Assembly (NCBI GenBank): GCA_947462335.1
Contig: OX381714.1
Coordinates: 15,100,618-15,164,617 of the forward strand
Reading direction: 5' to 3'
DNA: 64,000 nucleotides
Source: Harmothoe impar
Taxonomy: Eukaryota > Annelida > Polychaeta > Phyllodocida > Polynoidae
The stretch's first letter is position 1. Each line of letters opens with the position of its first letter. Below, piece after piece: positions 1 through 11,726 of the stretch. Under the pieces are notes generated by a model. The model saw nothing but the letters and a program-made list of their open reading frames with translations, searched no databases and had not been told where the DNA came from. The position numbers were made by a program, and so were the translations under genes.

Positions 1-489
1 ACGTAATTTGGCTTTGGTCTCTCCCATGAGAGAGATGTATTTACCAACATTTTATTGAAACAATGGCTTTCCACTTGATCGCTGTTATCCAAACTTGGAA
101 AGGGCTTCATTTCCAAGCTTTAAACAGTTTGGCTTTCACACAGCCAGTGATGTATGCAACACAACGTCAATTCACACCTGATACCTCTGATGTTTTAAGG
201 AAAAGTTCAGATAACCGATTTTCCAAGAGGATTGTGAACGCCATGTTATGTGATCCGATTCAATTTTATCTGTGTGAAGAAGTCACTGACCCTTACTTGA
301 TCCTGATCCTCATGCTTATTCCAGGAAAACGCACCTGATGAGACGTTTGAATTGAGAATTATTCACAGGAAGTAGATCCCAGACTGAAGCTCTGCTCTCC
401 GATTGGTTATCCACAGAAAGTAAACATGACACCCAAACAGAATAGACCTTTGACAAAAACATTTCAGTGAGGTTCAGAAAGTGGGAGAC
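1..489. repeat. Diverged fragment of the long unit repeat
   Basis: No gene seen. The stretch around 330-420 (a 'cacctgatgagac' box, then 'aagtagatcc' and 'ctctgctct') resembles 44555-44650 and, more weakly, 15045-15140. It is therefore a diverged copy of the long repeat unit that fills most of the window. Short open frames here have no recognisable product. Confidence 0.6.
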
Positions 490-493
490 AGAA

Positions 494-806
494 GGCTGTG
501 TCTCACCAGAATTGGCCGATGTGAAAGTTTGTGACCGGATGCCATCTTTGACCAGGTGCCATCTTTGACTGGGTGCCATATTTGACCGGCCACCATAAAA
601 ATAAGATTTAGATATTTTTTTCTACTCTGATATGTAACGTTGGTTTAACCCTTGAAACCTACATTAACTTTTTCAGCCCCTTTATCTCTTTATCTGCCCC
701 AATACAAGTAAATTGTTTTCTCTCAAGCTGGTCAAACATGCAACCCAGTCAAAGATGCCACCCACTGAAAGACCTTCATGTTGGCCCGATCTGGTGAGAC
801 ACAGCC
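494..806. mobile_element. Nonautonomous TIR element, family A, short copy (313 bp)
   Basis: The ends are inverted repeats beginning GGCTGTGTCTCACCAGA, read inward from 494 and from 806. The flanks are AGAA (490-493) and TGAA (807-810), which fit a 4-bp target duplication with one mismatch. The left interior carries three or four copies of a 'tttgaccgg.tgccat' motif. The same termini and internal motif occur in the 1.13-kb element at 20091-21223, so both belong to one family. There is no coding capacity. A 4-bp duplication is compatible with Chapaev-like elements, but the superfamily is not established. Confidence 0.75.
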
Positions 807-810
807 TGAA

Positions 811-2197
811 GTGTTTTTTTTTCTATTTCCCACTCTTTAACACTGTTTCCTCAAAAATGCAAATAAGTCTGTTTATTTCTATGCCTTTACCCATCCACAA
901 GAATTACATATACCTTACACACCTGATACCCCCCTCCCTCTGATTGGTTCCCACAGAACAAGGCGCATAAAAAAAGGTGTGCATTATCAGTGGCAATGTA
1001 AAGTGTGTTTTTCATTCTCTTCTGTATAACCCTACTCCGTCTTCTCAAGTGTTTACTTTATTCACACCCAGCATAGTGTGTGGGTCAATAACACTTCTAG
1101 TCCTATTGCATGCCCCCTTTGAGGCACATACAACACTTTTGATCAGGAACCCCAGTACACATCATAATAATTAAAGGGTTCTAATGACACATGTTGTGGT
1201 TTACAGCCAGGACATATCAAAACAAATACCAGACCCTCCCAGTTTTCGGATACAAACCCTTACACTGAGAGCTTGTGAATAAAGGGTTGTTATATAGAGG
1301 GAGCCTGTGTGTGCAACCAAATCAGTGTTAGAGGACAATCAACTTGGTCAGAACCCGGACGGAACCCAATGTTGACCTGTCTTTTTCCTGATAACATCTC
1401 CACAGCATGACAGATATTGACAGAGGCTCATGAGCATTAGGCCGACGTGAGAGTTTGGGTAGGCAGAGCTTCCTTGTCTGTCAGTCACCACTCTATTCCC
1501 TTATATCCTTCCTGCTCACCAGCACCCCTACCCCCACTCTGAGTTCTATATACTAGTGGTCCGACAATAATCTTGTAAAGCTCTTCTTTTATGTCTTCAC
1601 TGACACCGCACATGCAATTCTCCTATCACCTTCGACCTGCTTGCCTGGGGACCCTGTGGGTGCCCTGCAGGATTACCAAGGGACACCATTGTAGAAGTAT
1701 TGACGCAAAGAAACTACAGCTATGTAGGGCCCTACATCAGCTGAGGTCTTCTGAAGAAGCATTTGGATACTAGTGAACGGAGATATGGAAAACATTGCTT
1801 GATACTGGGGGTGGAGATTTGTTGTTGCAAAGCAAAATTATTTTTATATAATAATCATTATGGTTTATGGAAGTGTGTGAGGCCAAGGACAGCACACTCA
1901 CGTAACCCTAATCTGCACGATAATGGACTGGGCACTACAGCATTGACACATGGAACGCACTCCCCCATCACCTGAGGGACACAGTAGAACAGAACTGTTT
2001 TAAAGCCAGGTTTAAAGGTTATCTGAATGGTCAATTTCCTCTCATCTTACAGGACTGAAGTGCTCACTCGATGCTTACTAAGGAGCAGCTCAGTCTACCA
2101 AACTGTACACTTCATCCTTTTGATGTTTCATACACCTGCTATTGTTCATTTAATATAATAAGTTTGCGGATTTTTCATTTCCGCGAATATAACAAAA
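811..2197. repeat. Long-unit repeat remnants
   Basis: No gene seen. The segment 1018-1110 ('tgtataac', then 'cacacccagcatagtgtg') is paralogous to 5018-5090. The segment 1600-1760 ('cacctcgacctgcttgcct', 'ctacagctatgtaggg') is paralogous to 5125-5270 and to 44880-44990. Open frames at 1591-1773 and 1763-1975 lie inside this repeated sequence and show no protein family. Confidence 0.6.
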
Positions 2198-2199
2198 TA

Positions 2200-3143
2200 T
2201 ATGGCTCACTCTCACCAGATCGATGCAACTATTATTTGGCCGTACATGATCGGTGGCCGTACATGATCGGCGGCCGTACATGATCGGTAAACTATAAAAT
2301 CAACCCTTTACCCCATGCACTCAACTATTTAACTCTTCTAACTATACCTACTGGGTGTAATGTATGTTTGGGGAGTTTATTAGGAAAAGAACACCCCCAA
2401 AATATTTATAGGAGCCTCAGGGGAGTGCCTTTATGTACAACCGATCATGTACGTCACATGACGTACATGACCAGCTTGGAATGTCATGTAAAATTTTCTT
2501 ATTACCCACTGCTGCACATGTCTCTGATAATACATGTTAGGACTTACATCATATGTACACCTTGCTATGATTGATTTATGGTTTAAATTTGGTCAGAAAG
2601 TGTCATTAAAGCAGTCAATAGATAATGGCCGATCATGTACGTCACATGACGTACATGATCGGTATTGAAATGTCATGTAAAATTCTCTTTAATAGTCGCA
2701 TCTACACATGTCTAAAATCGTACATGTCAAGACACACATCATATGTACACCTTGGTAAGGTTTATTTAAGTTTTATCATGGTCAGAATGGGTAAGGCAGT
2801 CAATAAATCACCGATCATGTACGTCACTGATCATGTACGTCACATTACGTACATGATCGGTATTGAAATGTCATGTAAAATTGTCTTAATAGTCACATGT
2901 ACACATTACTAACATATTACATGTCAAGACACACATCATATGTACACCTTGGTAAGATTTATTTATGTTTTAACATGGTCAGAAAGGGTCAGGCAGTCAA
3001 TAGATCACCGATCATGTACGTCACCGATCATGTACGTCACCGATCATGTACGTCACCGATCATGTACGGCCGCCGATCATGTATGGCCGCCGATCATGTA
3101 CGGCCAGATTTTAGTTGCATTCATTTGGTGAGAGTGAGCCATA
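2200..3143. mobile_element. Nonautonomous TIR element with internal tandem units (944 bp)
   Basis: Both ends carry an inverted terminal repeat beginning TATGGCTCACTCTCACC. Each is flanked by TA (2198-2199 and 3144-3145), as in Tc1/mariner-type insertions. Just inside, GTACATGATCGG is stacked three times on the left (2250-2289) and six times, inverted, on the right (3007-3102). The middle holds three tandem units of about 185 bp (starting near 2441, 2629 and 2811). Each opens with a palindrome of the same 12-mer and continues with 'gaaatgtcatgtaaaatt' and 'catatgtacaccttgg'. No transposase is present. Confidence 0.8.
2629..2662. repeat. Hairpin of paired GTACATGATCGG motifs
   Basis: A 16-bp stem (CCGATCATGTACGTCA and its reverse complement) with only two unpaired central bases. 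It heads the second internal unit of the surrounding element. Imperfect versions head the first unit (2441) and third unit (2811). Confidence 0.85.
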
Positions 3144-3145
3144 TA

Positions 3146-3585
3146 CCCAGCGAAATAAAGTACTTTCACTATATATCATATATCATATGAAATACATGGT
3201 ACAATAGGATAAATTTCCCAGTCACATGTTTATTGTTTAAATTTGAAATAAGAATTAACTGCAAACTTGTGCTGTGAATTTGTTTATATAAGCCCTTTCA
3301 TCCAAATGCTTACTAAGAGAACTATGTGGGGTTAACTAGTCCTTTGAGGAATTGCTCAAGGCTAACAGAGAGGATGACTTATACGTACTCTGATTCCTTA
3401 CTCAGAAAACTATCTTCATGCATCAATCTCCGCCTTTGTGTTGCTAAACGTGTGTCATCTAATCTGGCAGTAATAAGTAGTGTGTTGATTAGTCCTGACA
3501 GTTATCTGGCTTTAGATATCATGTATCGCGACACAGGTAATTATCTGTGAGTAGACCCAATCCATACGTAGTTATTTCATCCATA
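3146..3585. repeat. Long-unit repeat remnant
   Basis: No gene seen. The segment 3205-3300 resembles 5995-6095 and 7705-7795. The segment 3310-3375 (actaagagaactat, then gaggaattgctcaaggctaac) resembles 4375-4410, 8795-8850 and 9170-9230. This pre-insertion form is useful because it gives the empty site for the element at 7794-8769. Confidence 0.6.
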
Positions 3586-3591
3586 CTGCTG

Positions 3592-4354
3592 CAGGGGTAG
3601 ACACTAACATTTCAGACCATGGGCCACCCGGGTCCGCAGCCTCAGAAAGTTGTGGGCCCGGGACTAAATCTGTGGGCCCGGGAATTTCAACATAACAGAT
3701 GGGTTAGGAGCTAATTTGGGGCCTATTTCTTCATTAGTTATAGAATCGTCCTGCGTTACTAATGTGTATAATATGAACATTTATATTTGTAACTTTTAAA
3801 CCCTTGCAATACTTATAGAAATACATTGCATGAAATATAGAGAACTCCGTGTTCAGAATAGTTCAGGATATATTATCGAATTACCCCCATTTATAACTAT
3901 TACAAGGACTTCAAAAGATACACACATTTATATAGACATGAACACAAACACATTATATAACTGAAAGAGAAAAATCTACCCCAAATTAGCTCCCAACCCT
4001 GCCTCTTCAATATCAACAAAGCTTGTGTGTCTGAGCTGTTACAACTGCCTGTGGATTTTACATGTACTTTGCAAAGCACTTAATAGAAGGAAATTGATGA
4101 TAATTGTATAAATACAGTTATCATGTTGAGTATGTGTGTACCATAATCACTTTCCCATTAATTTCCCTACAAAAGGATATATTACATGCCTATACTTTAC
4201 AGCATCGAAATGGATCCAAGCCTTGTTTTCACAGCTATATATTTACTTGGCAATACAATAGTCAATAGAACAATTTAAATAGTCAGGAAACTACGGGCCT
4301 GGACTGAAAAATACGGGCCATTGGCTCCCTGGCCAGCGTTAGTGTCTACCCCTG
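3592..4354. mobile_element. hAT-like nonautonomous element (763 bp)
   Basis: The inverted termini begin CAGGGGTAGACACTAAC, left at 3592 and right ending at 4354. CTGCTG flanks both sides (3586-3591 and 4355-4360). Termini starting CAGGGG are typical of hAT elements, which normally make 8-bp duplications; only 6 bp are identical here. The interior is AT-rich with two 'gtgggcccggga' repeats near the left end and no open frame of note. Assignment to hAT is inference. Confidence 0.7.
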
Positions 4355-4360
4355 CTGCTG

Positions 4361-7300
4361 GGTCAATTAGTTCGCTGGGGAATTGCTCAAGGCTAACAGA
4401 GAGACAGTCTGCTCATTTCTGAGGTTGTCTGTCCCTTGATGTCATGGCCACCGGTAATTTCTCCTGAAAAACACAATTTGTACTGCTATGAAAACAACTA
4501 AATGTTAACCTTCGAGCTAGTTTTTCAAAACTTTTATACAGTATAATGACATGTGTTCAGATTCTATAACATGTTCAAAGAGTCAAGCATCAGTCTTTAT
4601 AGACCATTAGTCATGGGCACAGGTAATTTCTTGTGAATGTCTCCTCTATGCGTCATGAACTAATTTCATTTGCCAATGGTATGGTTTCAAATGCCAAATT
4701 AGAAGTTCAGAGCCCTGTTTGCTGCAAGCTGAACTGTACACCCACATTCCTATCAGTAGAAGTGTTAGGCAATATAATCACTGGGGCCGCTTTAGCAGGG
4801 GGTTGACTAAAATTTTAATAAAGATGTTTAGCTCATGGTCTAGTAGGATTAATGTAGAGATTATGATCAACAAAGTTGTAGGGCAAGGATTCTCATTGGT
4901 CTGAGTATTCGGTTAGCCACAAAGCATAACCGTGGTATCCGAACTGTTGCCATTTCCAAAGTAATTCAGTGGTAGTCTCAACATTGAGAATTTTTTTTTA
5001 AATTTGTTCCCTCCTGTATAACACTGTACACCTCAAGTATACTAATTCACACCCAACATAGTGTGCCAATAACACCTCTTATGCATACCCTCTATCTATC
5101 TACTATCTACTGTCTACCCGGACACCTCACATACAATCCTCCTATCACCTCGACCTGCTTGCCTAGGGACCTTTCGGGTGCTCTGCATGATTACCATGGT
5201 GTTGATACAAAGTAACTACAGCTATGTAGGGACCTAGGTCAGCATTGGTAGTATGAAGGAGCCTTTGGATACTAGTAAATGTTGCGTAGTCAGATAAATT
5301 TAGTTATTCATAAAATGATGGTAATGATTGTTTTCCGGTATTGTGATCTTTGGAATACAGTACTGAATCAACCATGGGATACTGCTTTTACCGACATGTG
5401 TGGGCACTATCCAGTAGCTCCATATTTCCTATTTATCAAACAAACGTGATTATGGCTCTAAAATTAGGCTTTGACATCTTTGTCTGATTTGTACTCCAAA
5501 TATGACAGCTTTTCACCAAAAAAGTTAACTTTATTTTACATCAAAAAGGTCAAACAAATCAATAGATGTATCAGGGCATTGCTAATGTACTATTAGGGAT
5601 AGCCTGCTGTCATGTCTCTGATGGTGGAGCGGTTGGCAATGGCTGTTCATTAACTAGGAGTGCATTCCCAGAATCCAGTGTCAATGCACAGATTTGACAG
5701 TTTCCCTGAAAAGGCAACTCCAACCTAGGATTTACCACTCCAAAATGGGGACTCTACCACTGTGCTACATTCCCATCCAGCAGATAGACCTTGCCTCATG
5801 TAATTGGATCGGTTCATTGTGTGGATAGTAATAATGATGCAGGAATTAGCCCCTACATTGTTATATAAGTACCTTCTTGGACATAATTATATTCTCACCT
5901 GCCATTGTACACGTACCTTTATGAGTGTCACCCATCTATTCTACATCAGACAAAATATGTAATGATATCCATTATAAGTAGTAAATGGTGCACTAGGGTG
6001 ATTTTTCCAGTCACACAATTATGTTTAGAATACCGATCACTGTTACAATATCAATTACAAATTAGTGCCGTCTATTGGCGAAATAAATCGTGATTTATTT
6101 GTGTATAAGTAACAATCAGAGTAAGGACTATTCAAGTCTACTCCACTCACACTCCTGGACATGTGCCTCCTGCCCCAGCTGTGCTGACCTTCACCTTGGG
6201 GTGCAGGTGACCAGGGTGAGTTCAGGGGCAGGCAGCCTGGTCACCCCTCACTCTGCTTGATACTGCTCTACCGGTCAGCAGGTCCCGGCAAAGCTGGCCT
6301 CCTGGTACATGGCTACATGCAGGGGCGGCCTCATGACGGAGGACGCCCAGGGTGTGAGCCATAGCAGCGTCCTCATGTAGGGCAGCCACCCTAGCCTCTT
6401 TTTATATCAAACTGAGTTACTTCAATTCATGATATTTACAAACACATGCACTTGCAAGCAAAATACATTCCTTCTATAGTGTTGTGTTTTTTAAGATTTG
6501 ATGAGGCACCAAAAATGAGCAAAATGTCTTTATTTGACCAGATTAATATACAATTTATGGGATGTGGAACTATAACTCAATTGTGATTTTTTGCCAAATT
6601 TTGGAAAGATTTCATCTATATGTGTTGATTGATAGATATCTTCTCTAGGTGAATCCAGAAGCTCTAAGGTCCCCCAACTGGAGTAACTGAGGAATATCGA
6701 GTTAAATAGTGCTGTACCTCTCATACCTTGGGCAGAGCTGGGCTTGTGTCATGCTTCTTGGTTGTCGGCAGCTAGCCCCGGACCTCCCGCTGGGTATGTG
6801 CATCCATGGCGGAGTACCAGAGTCCGTCCCACTGCCGGCCCTGCTAACACTCACTACCATGCACTACCATGGACTACCATGGTAGTGAGTCAGCAGAGAG
6901 TTACCCCGACACTACTACTAGTAACAATAATTATGTGTATAATCATATAGCCAGCCCATGGAAGTAAAATCTAGAGGAATCTATGCATCTCGCATTAATA
7001 CACACGTCATGGCATATCTGTGGATATTATGTCCATGCATGGTGATATAGCCCCAAGTATACTCCATGTCAAACATTGTAGGTTGAATAATCCATGTCAA
7101 TGATAATTCCTCTGAAACCTGCCTCTGGGAGTGTGTCAGTATCCATCCAGCTTATAGGAGCAACTAATTGAAGACCTTGCACATGCATATCCTTTAGCTT
7201 TCTGGATTCTAACTACCACTATATTACACACTGCTATAGGTGTGGCAGTCAGCCTCCACACCTCCGGGTGTGATGTACCTGTGAGATGCTCCTGCCAGTT

Positions 7301-7548
7301 TCCCTCATAAGCCCATCACGCCTCTGAGCTTTCACAGCTTGTTCAACGGCTACAATTCAGTGGTAGAGGGGAAGAGGGGTGGGGGTGGTGTTGGAAGCGG
7401 CTTTATAAGCCCTATTCTTATAACTAACACTTTGAAGAACCCCAAAGGTGCTGGTACATATAATGATATGACATGAGGTCAGGGGATGCCGCCTCGGGGT
7501 GCCGGCGGGGTGCCGGCACAGTAATACAGCATGGTGGAGAGTGGGCTG

Positions 7549-7549
<1 letters not shown>
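4361..7549. repeat. Long-unit repeat remnants with a GC-rich patch
   Basis: No gene recognised. Segment 4375-4480 resembles 9190-9340 and 17840-17900. Segment 4890-5290 resembles 1000-1760 and 44620-44990. Segment 5990-6095 resembles 7705-7795. A GC-rich patch at about 6140-6400 and another at about 6730-6850 differ from the AT-rich surroundings. They contain imperfect dyads (for example ggtgaccagg and cctggtcacc) but no supportable open frame. The rest shows nothing I can name. Confidence 0.5.
6849..6890. repeat. Short hairpin with nested 'actaccat' repeats
   Basis: The stem ACTCACTACCAT (6849-6860) pairs with its reverse complement at 6879-6890. The intervening 18 bases carry two further 'actaccat' copies. 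Confidence 0.7.

Positions 7550-7582
<33 letters not shown>
7550..7582 (+). repeat. Poly-G run of 33 bases
   Basis: An uninterrupted G homopolymer of 33 residues follows 'gtgggctgc' and precedes 'taacagac'. Its exact length in the assembly is uncertain because such runs are error-prone. Confidence 0.9.
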
Positions 7583-7583
<1 letters not shown>

Positions 7584-7793
7584 AACAGACCCTGGGAATG
7601 ACGACGGCTTTCTCAATCCAGGTCGTACTATCTTCCCGGTCGTTGCTTAGACCTGGTCAGACGCCCCGCTGTTTGGGCACCAATAGACATTGACTATTGA
7701 GGAAATTTTAATCCAGTCACATAATTTTATCTAAAATACCAATCAGTGTTCAGTATCGACTGCAAATTCGTACTGTTTATTTGTTTAAATAAT

Positions 7794-8769
7794 CAAAATC
7801 CCTATTGGCAGTTCGAATTGTCAATAGTGAAAAATATTTCTGTTATTGACAGTTCACACTGTCAACAGTGGAAATTATTCTTGTTATTGACAGTTCCTCA
7901 TGGGAACTGTCAATAGTGGAATATTTTTGTCTTATTGACAGTTCCCACTGACATTGGAGTCAAAGAGTGTTTTTTTCACCATAATCGGTTTCATAGCTGA
8001 AATCGGTTCTGTAGCCAAAATCGGCATTGTAGCCAAAATTGGTATTGGAGCCAAAATCGGGCCAAAATCGGTTTTGCCCTTGAAAATCGGTCTTGCCCCA
8101 AAACTTTTCCACCAAAATCAATCTTTCCAACAAAAGCGACCTTTCCACCAAAATCGACCATTCCACCAAAATTAACCTTTCAACCAAAATTAACCTTTCA
8201 ACCAAAATCGACATCAGGGTTATGACAGTAATGATAAGGAACTGACAATAAGAGAGGAAATTCCCACTATTGACAGTTCAGTGAAGAACTGCCAATAACA
8301 CTATGATTTAGCACTATTGACAGTGTGAACTGTCAATAGGAGAAAAATATCCCACTATTGACAGTCTGAACTGTCAATAAGAGGAAAGTTTTCCACTATT
8401 GACAGTATGAACTGTCAATAGCTAAATCAAGGTGGGCCAGCTATTGACAGTGCAAACTGTCAATAGTAGAAATCAATCTTCTTATTGACAGTTTGAACTG
8501 TTAATAGCAGAATAAAATTCCCTTATTGACATTTCAAACTGTCAATACCAGGATATAATTCCCTTATTGACAGTGCACACTGCCAATAACAGATTCATTT
8601 TCTCTTATTGACAGTTCCTTTTTGGAACTGTCAATAAGAGAATATTTTTTCCCTTATTGCCAGTGTGAACTGTCCATAAGGGAATTATATCCTGGTATTG
8701 ACAGTTTGAACTGTCAATAAGGGAATTTTATTCTGCTATTGACAGTTCGGACTGTCAATAGTCACGGCC
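7794..8769. mobile_element. Dyad-array element with 9-bp target duplication (976 bp)
   Basis: The element is almost entirely built from short dyads in which TATTGACAGTT is followed within a few bases by its complement AACTGTCAATA. More than a dozen copies lie about 40-75 bp apart. TTAAATAAT occurs immediately outside both ends (7785-7793 and 8770-8778). The flanks join to a sequence that is uninterrupted in the related copy at about 3275-3320, so this is an insertion. Both ends have eight dissimilar bases and then CTATTG. A 9-bp duplication suits Mutator-like elements, but no transposase is present and the class is inference. Confidence 0.8.
7972..8215 (+). repeat. Minisatellite of 'ccaaaatcg' units inside the dyad element
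   Basis: Irregular units of about 12-19 bp built on 'agccaaaatcggt' or 'ccaccaaaatcgacc' run through this stretch. They produce low-complexity open frames on both strands (7954-8175 + and 7960-8214 -). I regard these as repeat by-products, not genes. Confidence 0.8.
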
Positions 8770-11696
8770 TTAAATAATACCTTCCATCCAATGGCTTACC
8801 GAGAAAACTGTCTGGTTGAAAGCTGCCGAGGAATTGCCCAAGGCTGATAGAGAGACTGTCAGCTAATTCTAGCAGACGGTCGTTCTCACAATGGTCCTCA
8901 CAGCATTTGAATTAATGTTTTGATGCAGGATTAACAGCCCAATTAACAATACTGGACAAAGGGCTAAGCCTGCTTTGTGTTAAATATTTACTTTGACAGT
9001 TTCCTAGCATATGTGACTAGAACTGAGAAAGGGGATGTTAGTGTACTCCTGCTCATATGACATGGTAGTAATAGGTAGTGTGCTGATACGTCAAGAAGGT
9101 TGTCTGACAGTATATGTCATGAACACAGGTACTTTCTCGTAAGTAGCCTCATCCATGGGTCATTAGCTCAATTCATAAAACAACTATCTGGGTGAATAGT
9201 CCACTGAGAAATTGCTCAAGGCTATACCAGAGAAACTGTCTGCTAATTCTAGCAGACAGTCTGCTTATTTCTCATGAAGGTTGTCTGGTTCTATCTGCCA
9301 TGACGATGGGTAATTGCTTCTAATTAACACAATCTCTACTGCACCTTCAAGTTACCCTAAGTACAGGCAATTCAGATTTTCAAAACTTTTAAACAAAATG
9401 TGATGGATGTCTAAGACTAAGATCAGTATCACCTACAAATTGGTATGCTTCTCTGATACCAGCAATGGCTTACTCAGAACTTTATATTGGTGAATGAATC
9501 TCTGCCTTGGCGTACCCAATGTACACAGTACGAACTATGATGTCCACGTTATCTTAACATCTCTTACACCACCCCCTTATATAACCTACACTAGGCTCCT
9601 GGACATCTCCTTTTCTCAGTGTCCTGATCACCACACATACGCTGGTGTCAGGTTCTATCATCCTGAGTCAGATAGGTCCATTGGCTGCTATGTGTAGCAC
9701 TGTACACAGGGATGACATCCGATCTAGCTTGTGTGCAGACAAAGTCTTGGAGGTTGTCCCGCTTTTAAATATGTCATGAGCAGAGGCAACTTCCTACATG
9801 TAGCCTCATCCATACGTTATTAACTGAATTCATACTGCTTCCAACAGCATCTTAGAAGTTCTGAGCCCTGTTTACTGCAAGGTAATCCACATTTACAAAC
9901 TGTCCAATGATATGGCACGAGCACTAGCCGTGGTTCTCAGAGAATGATGAGATCAAGCTTCAGGTACAGCTCCCCCACCATGAAATTTACAGAAAAGAGC
10001 CCCCCCCTCCTCAACGGGGGGAAACACCTGTGGGATCTATGTTTAGCACAAGGACAACACCAAGCAACTAACGACAGACATAATCCTGTTCACACAGGTC
10101 GATGACCTGTCTACCTATTTCAACTAAAGCATATTGCCTCCATATAAAGTATAAAAACCTTCTTGCGTGACTTTGACATTTTAAGTTCATGCATATACTT
10201 TCTATATATATTTTGAATAAATGACAGCAACTCCAAATCACCAAATCTTCATTTCTCAGACGCATGACCTAGATGACTGCACATCACTGTGGACCTGATA
10301 TCTGGTTACTTTGGGAAATAGGGAGATTAATTTCCTCCTGAGAACAAAAGCCATATTACAGAGGGATGTATGTCCATTAGAGTGCTTGTAAGTTTCATCT
10401 CAGAAATCAGTTCTAGGTCTAAGGATGTGTGAAAAAGGGGTTTGAGATTTATCAGCCTCTCAGGCGGCTCTTCTCTATTGGGGAGTAGGAGATGTGATAT
10501 CTTTACCAATGGGCTACTCAGGTCCCTAGGGAGGAGACCCATATACCATTAGAGGTATCATTAGGAAACATACACTTTAGATTGATTGCAGCTACCGATT
10601 TGATGGCCATACTATCACCATTTGGTCCTTATCCAACAAAAATCAGAACTTTAGATTTTGAATCAATTTGCAGCAAGGAATGGCAAATTGGAAGTCACTG
10701 TTTATAGACCTTGGTATTCCCAACTATCATAGTGGGTTTCTCAAATCTAGAGAAAATCATTACTGGCGTAAGATTTTTAAGTATCTAAGGTATCCAAATT
10801 AATCTGAAAGAGTACGTATCCATGTGTGGCCGAGTGTAATCTATTCCACTGCATCTACAGCATTATACACCATCTTCCATTAGGTGCTCTTATGAGTGTA
10901 CTATCATTATCTTGATTTCCATATGCCATAGTTGGCATAAACTCCCCACTTATGTTGTTTTGGCTATTTCTGGCCCTTTTTAGGCTTATATCCCTACAGA
11001 ATAACCAGTTTTGCACCAATTTATTCAAATTTTTGGTATATGTGAAAAAACATCCTAATTATTCAGATAATCTCTATTTTTTGTGTATTGGCCCAATATT
11101 TTCCGTTTTCTAGCCCTCCAAAGGCCCCATAAACCCTAAAAACCTCAAAAACGCTAAAAATGACATGTTTTACATGCCTCCCATGTGTACTGAGGCAGTA
11201 ACAGCTTATTCCTAATATCATTTTCTATTAGGTCTATGGTATAGTCAATTGATTCACGAGGATTTCACTAGATATGTTCCGTATTTTTTTCTCCACAGTC
11301 ATTTAAGTGTGTTTTGTGAGCAAAATATTCAAATGCCATTTCAGGTTGATACCTCTATGAAGTAAATAAAGAAGATCCACACAGTCTCTATTGTATCCCA
11401 GATTGTGAGGTAACTCTTGTGTCTTCTGCTGGAAAAAAGAAATTTTTTAAAATATCCAATAATCTTGCCTCCAGGAGCATATGTCTATTGGGATACATAT
11501 TTTCCGTCACAGAGTCACCCGGAATATTCGTCACGGAGTCACCAGCCACCCTGATGAAAATTTAAACCTTCATAAAATTGTTACTACCCAATATATTTAA
11601 GTTATCTCTGGTTTTCCTGTGTCCTAGCCACTCCCTCTAACGTTCTAATGCAAAAATCCACCATTTTTATGCTCATTTATACAAGAAATAATTTCC

Positions 11697-11726
11697 GTCA
11701 CGGAGTCACCCGGGTGACTCCGTGAC
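11697..11726. repeat. Perfect 30-bp palindrome centred on CCCGGG
   Basis: The half-site GTCACGGAGTCACCC is followed directly by its exact reverse complement. Single half-sites lie nearby at about 11504 (one mismatch), 11532 and 12078. Five copies of one 14-mer therefore fall within about 600 bp of otherwise AT-rich DNA. Confidence 0.9.

Noticed and set aside
7794..8769. Array of regularly spaced repeats resembling a CRISPR
   Set aside because: The repeats are dyads of variable spacing with variable short spacers in a eukaryotic context, and the flanks carry a transposon-type target duplication.
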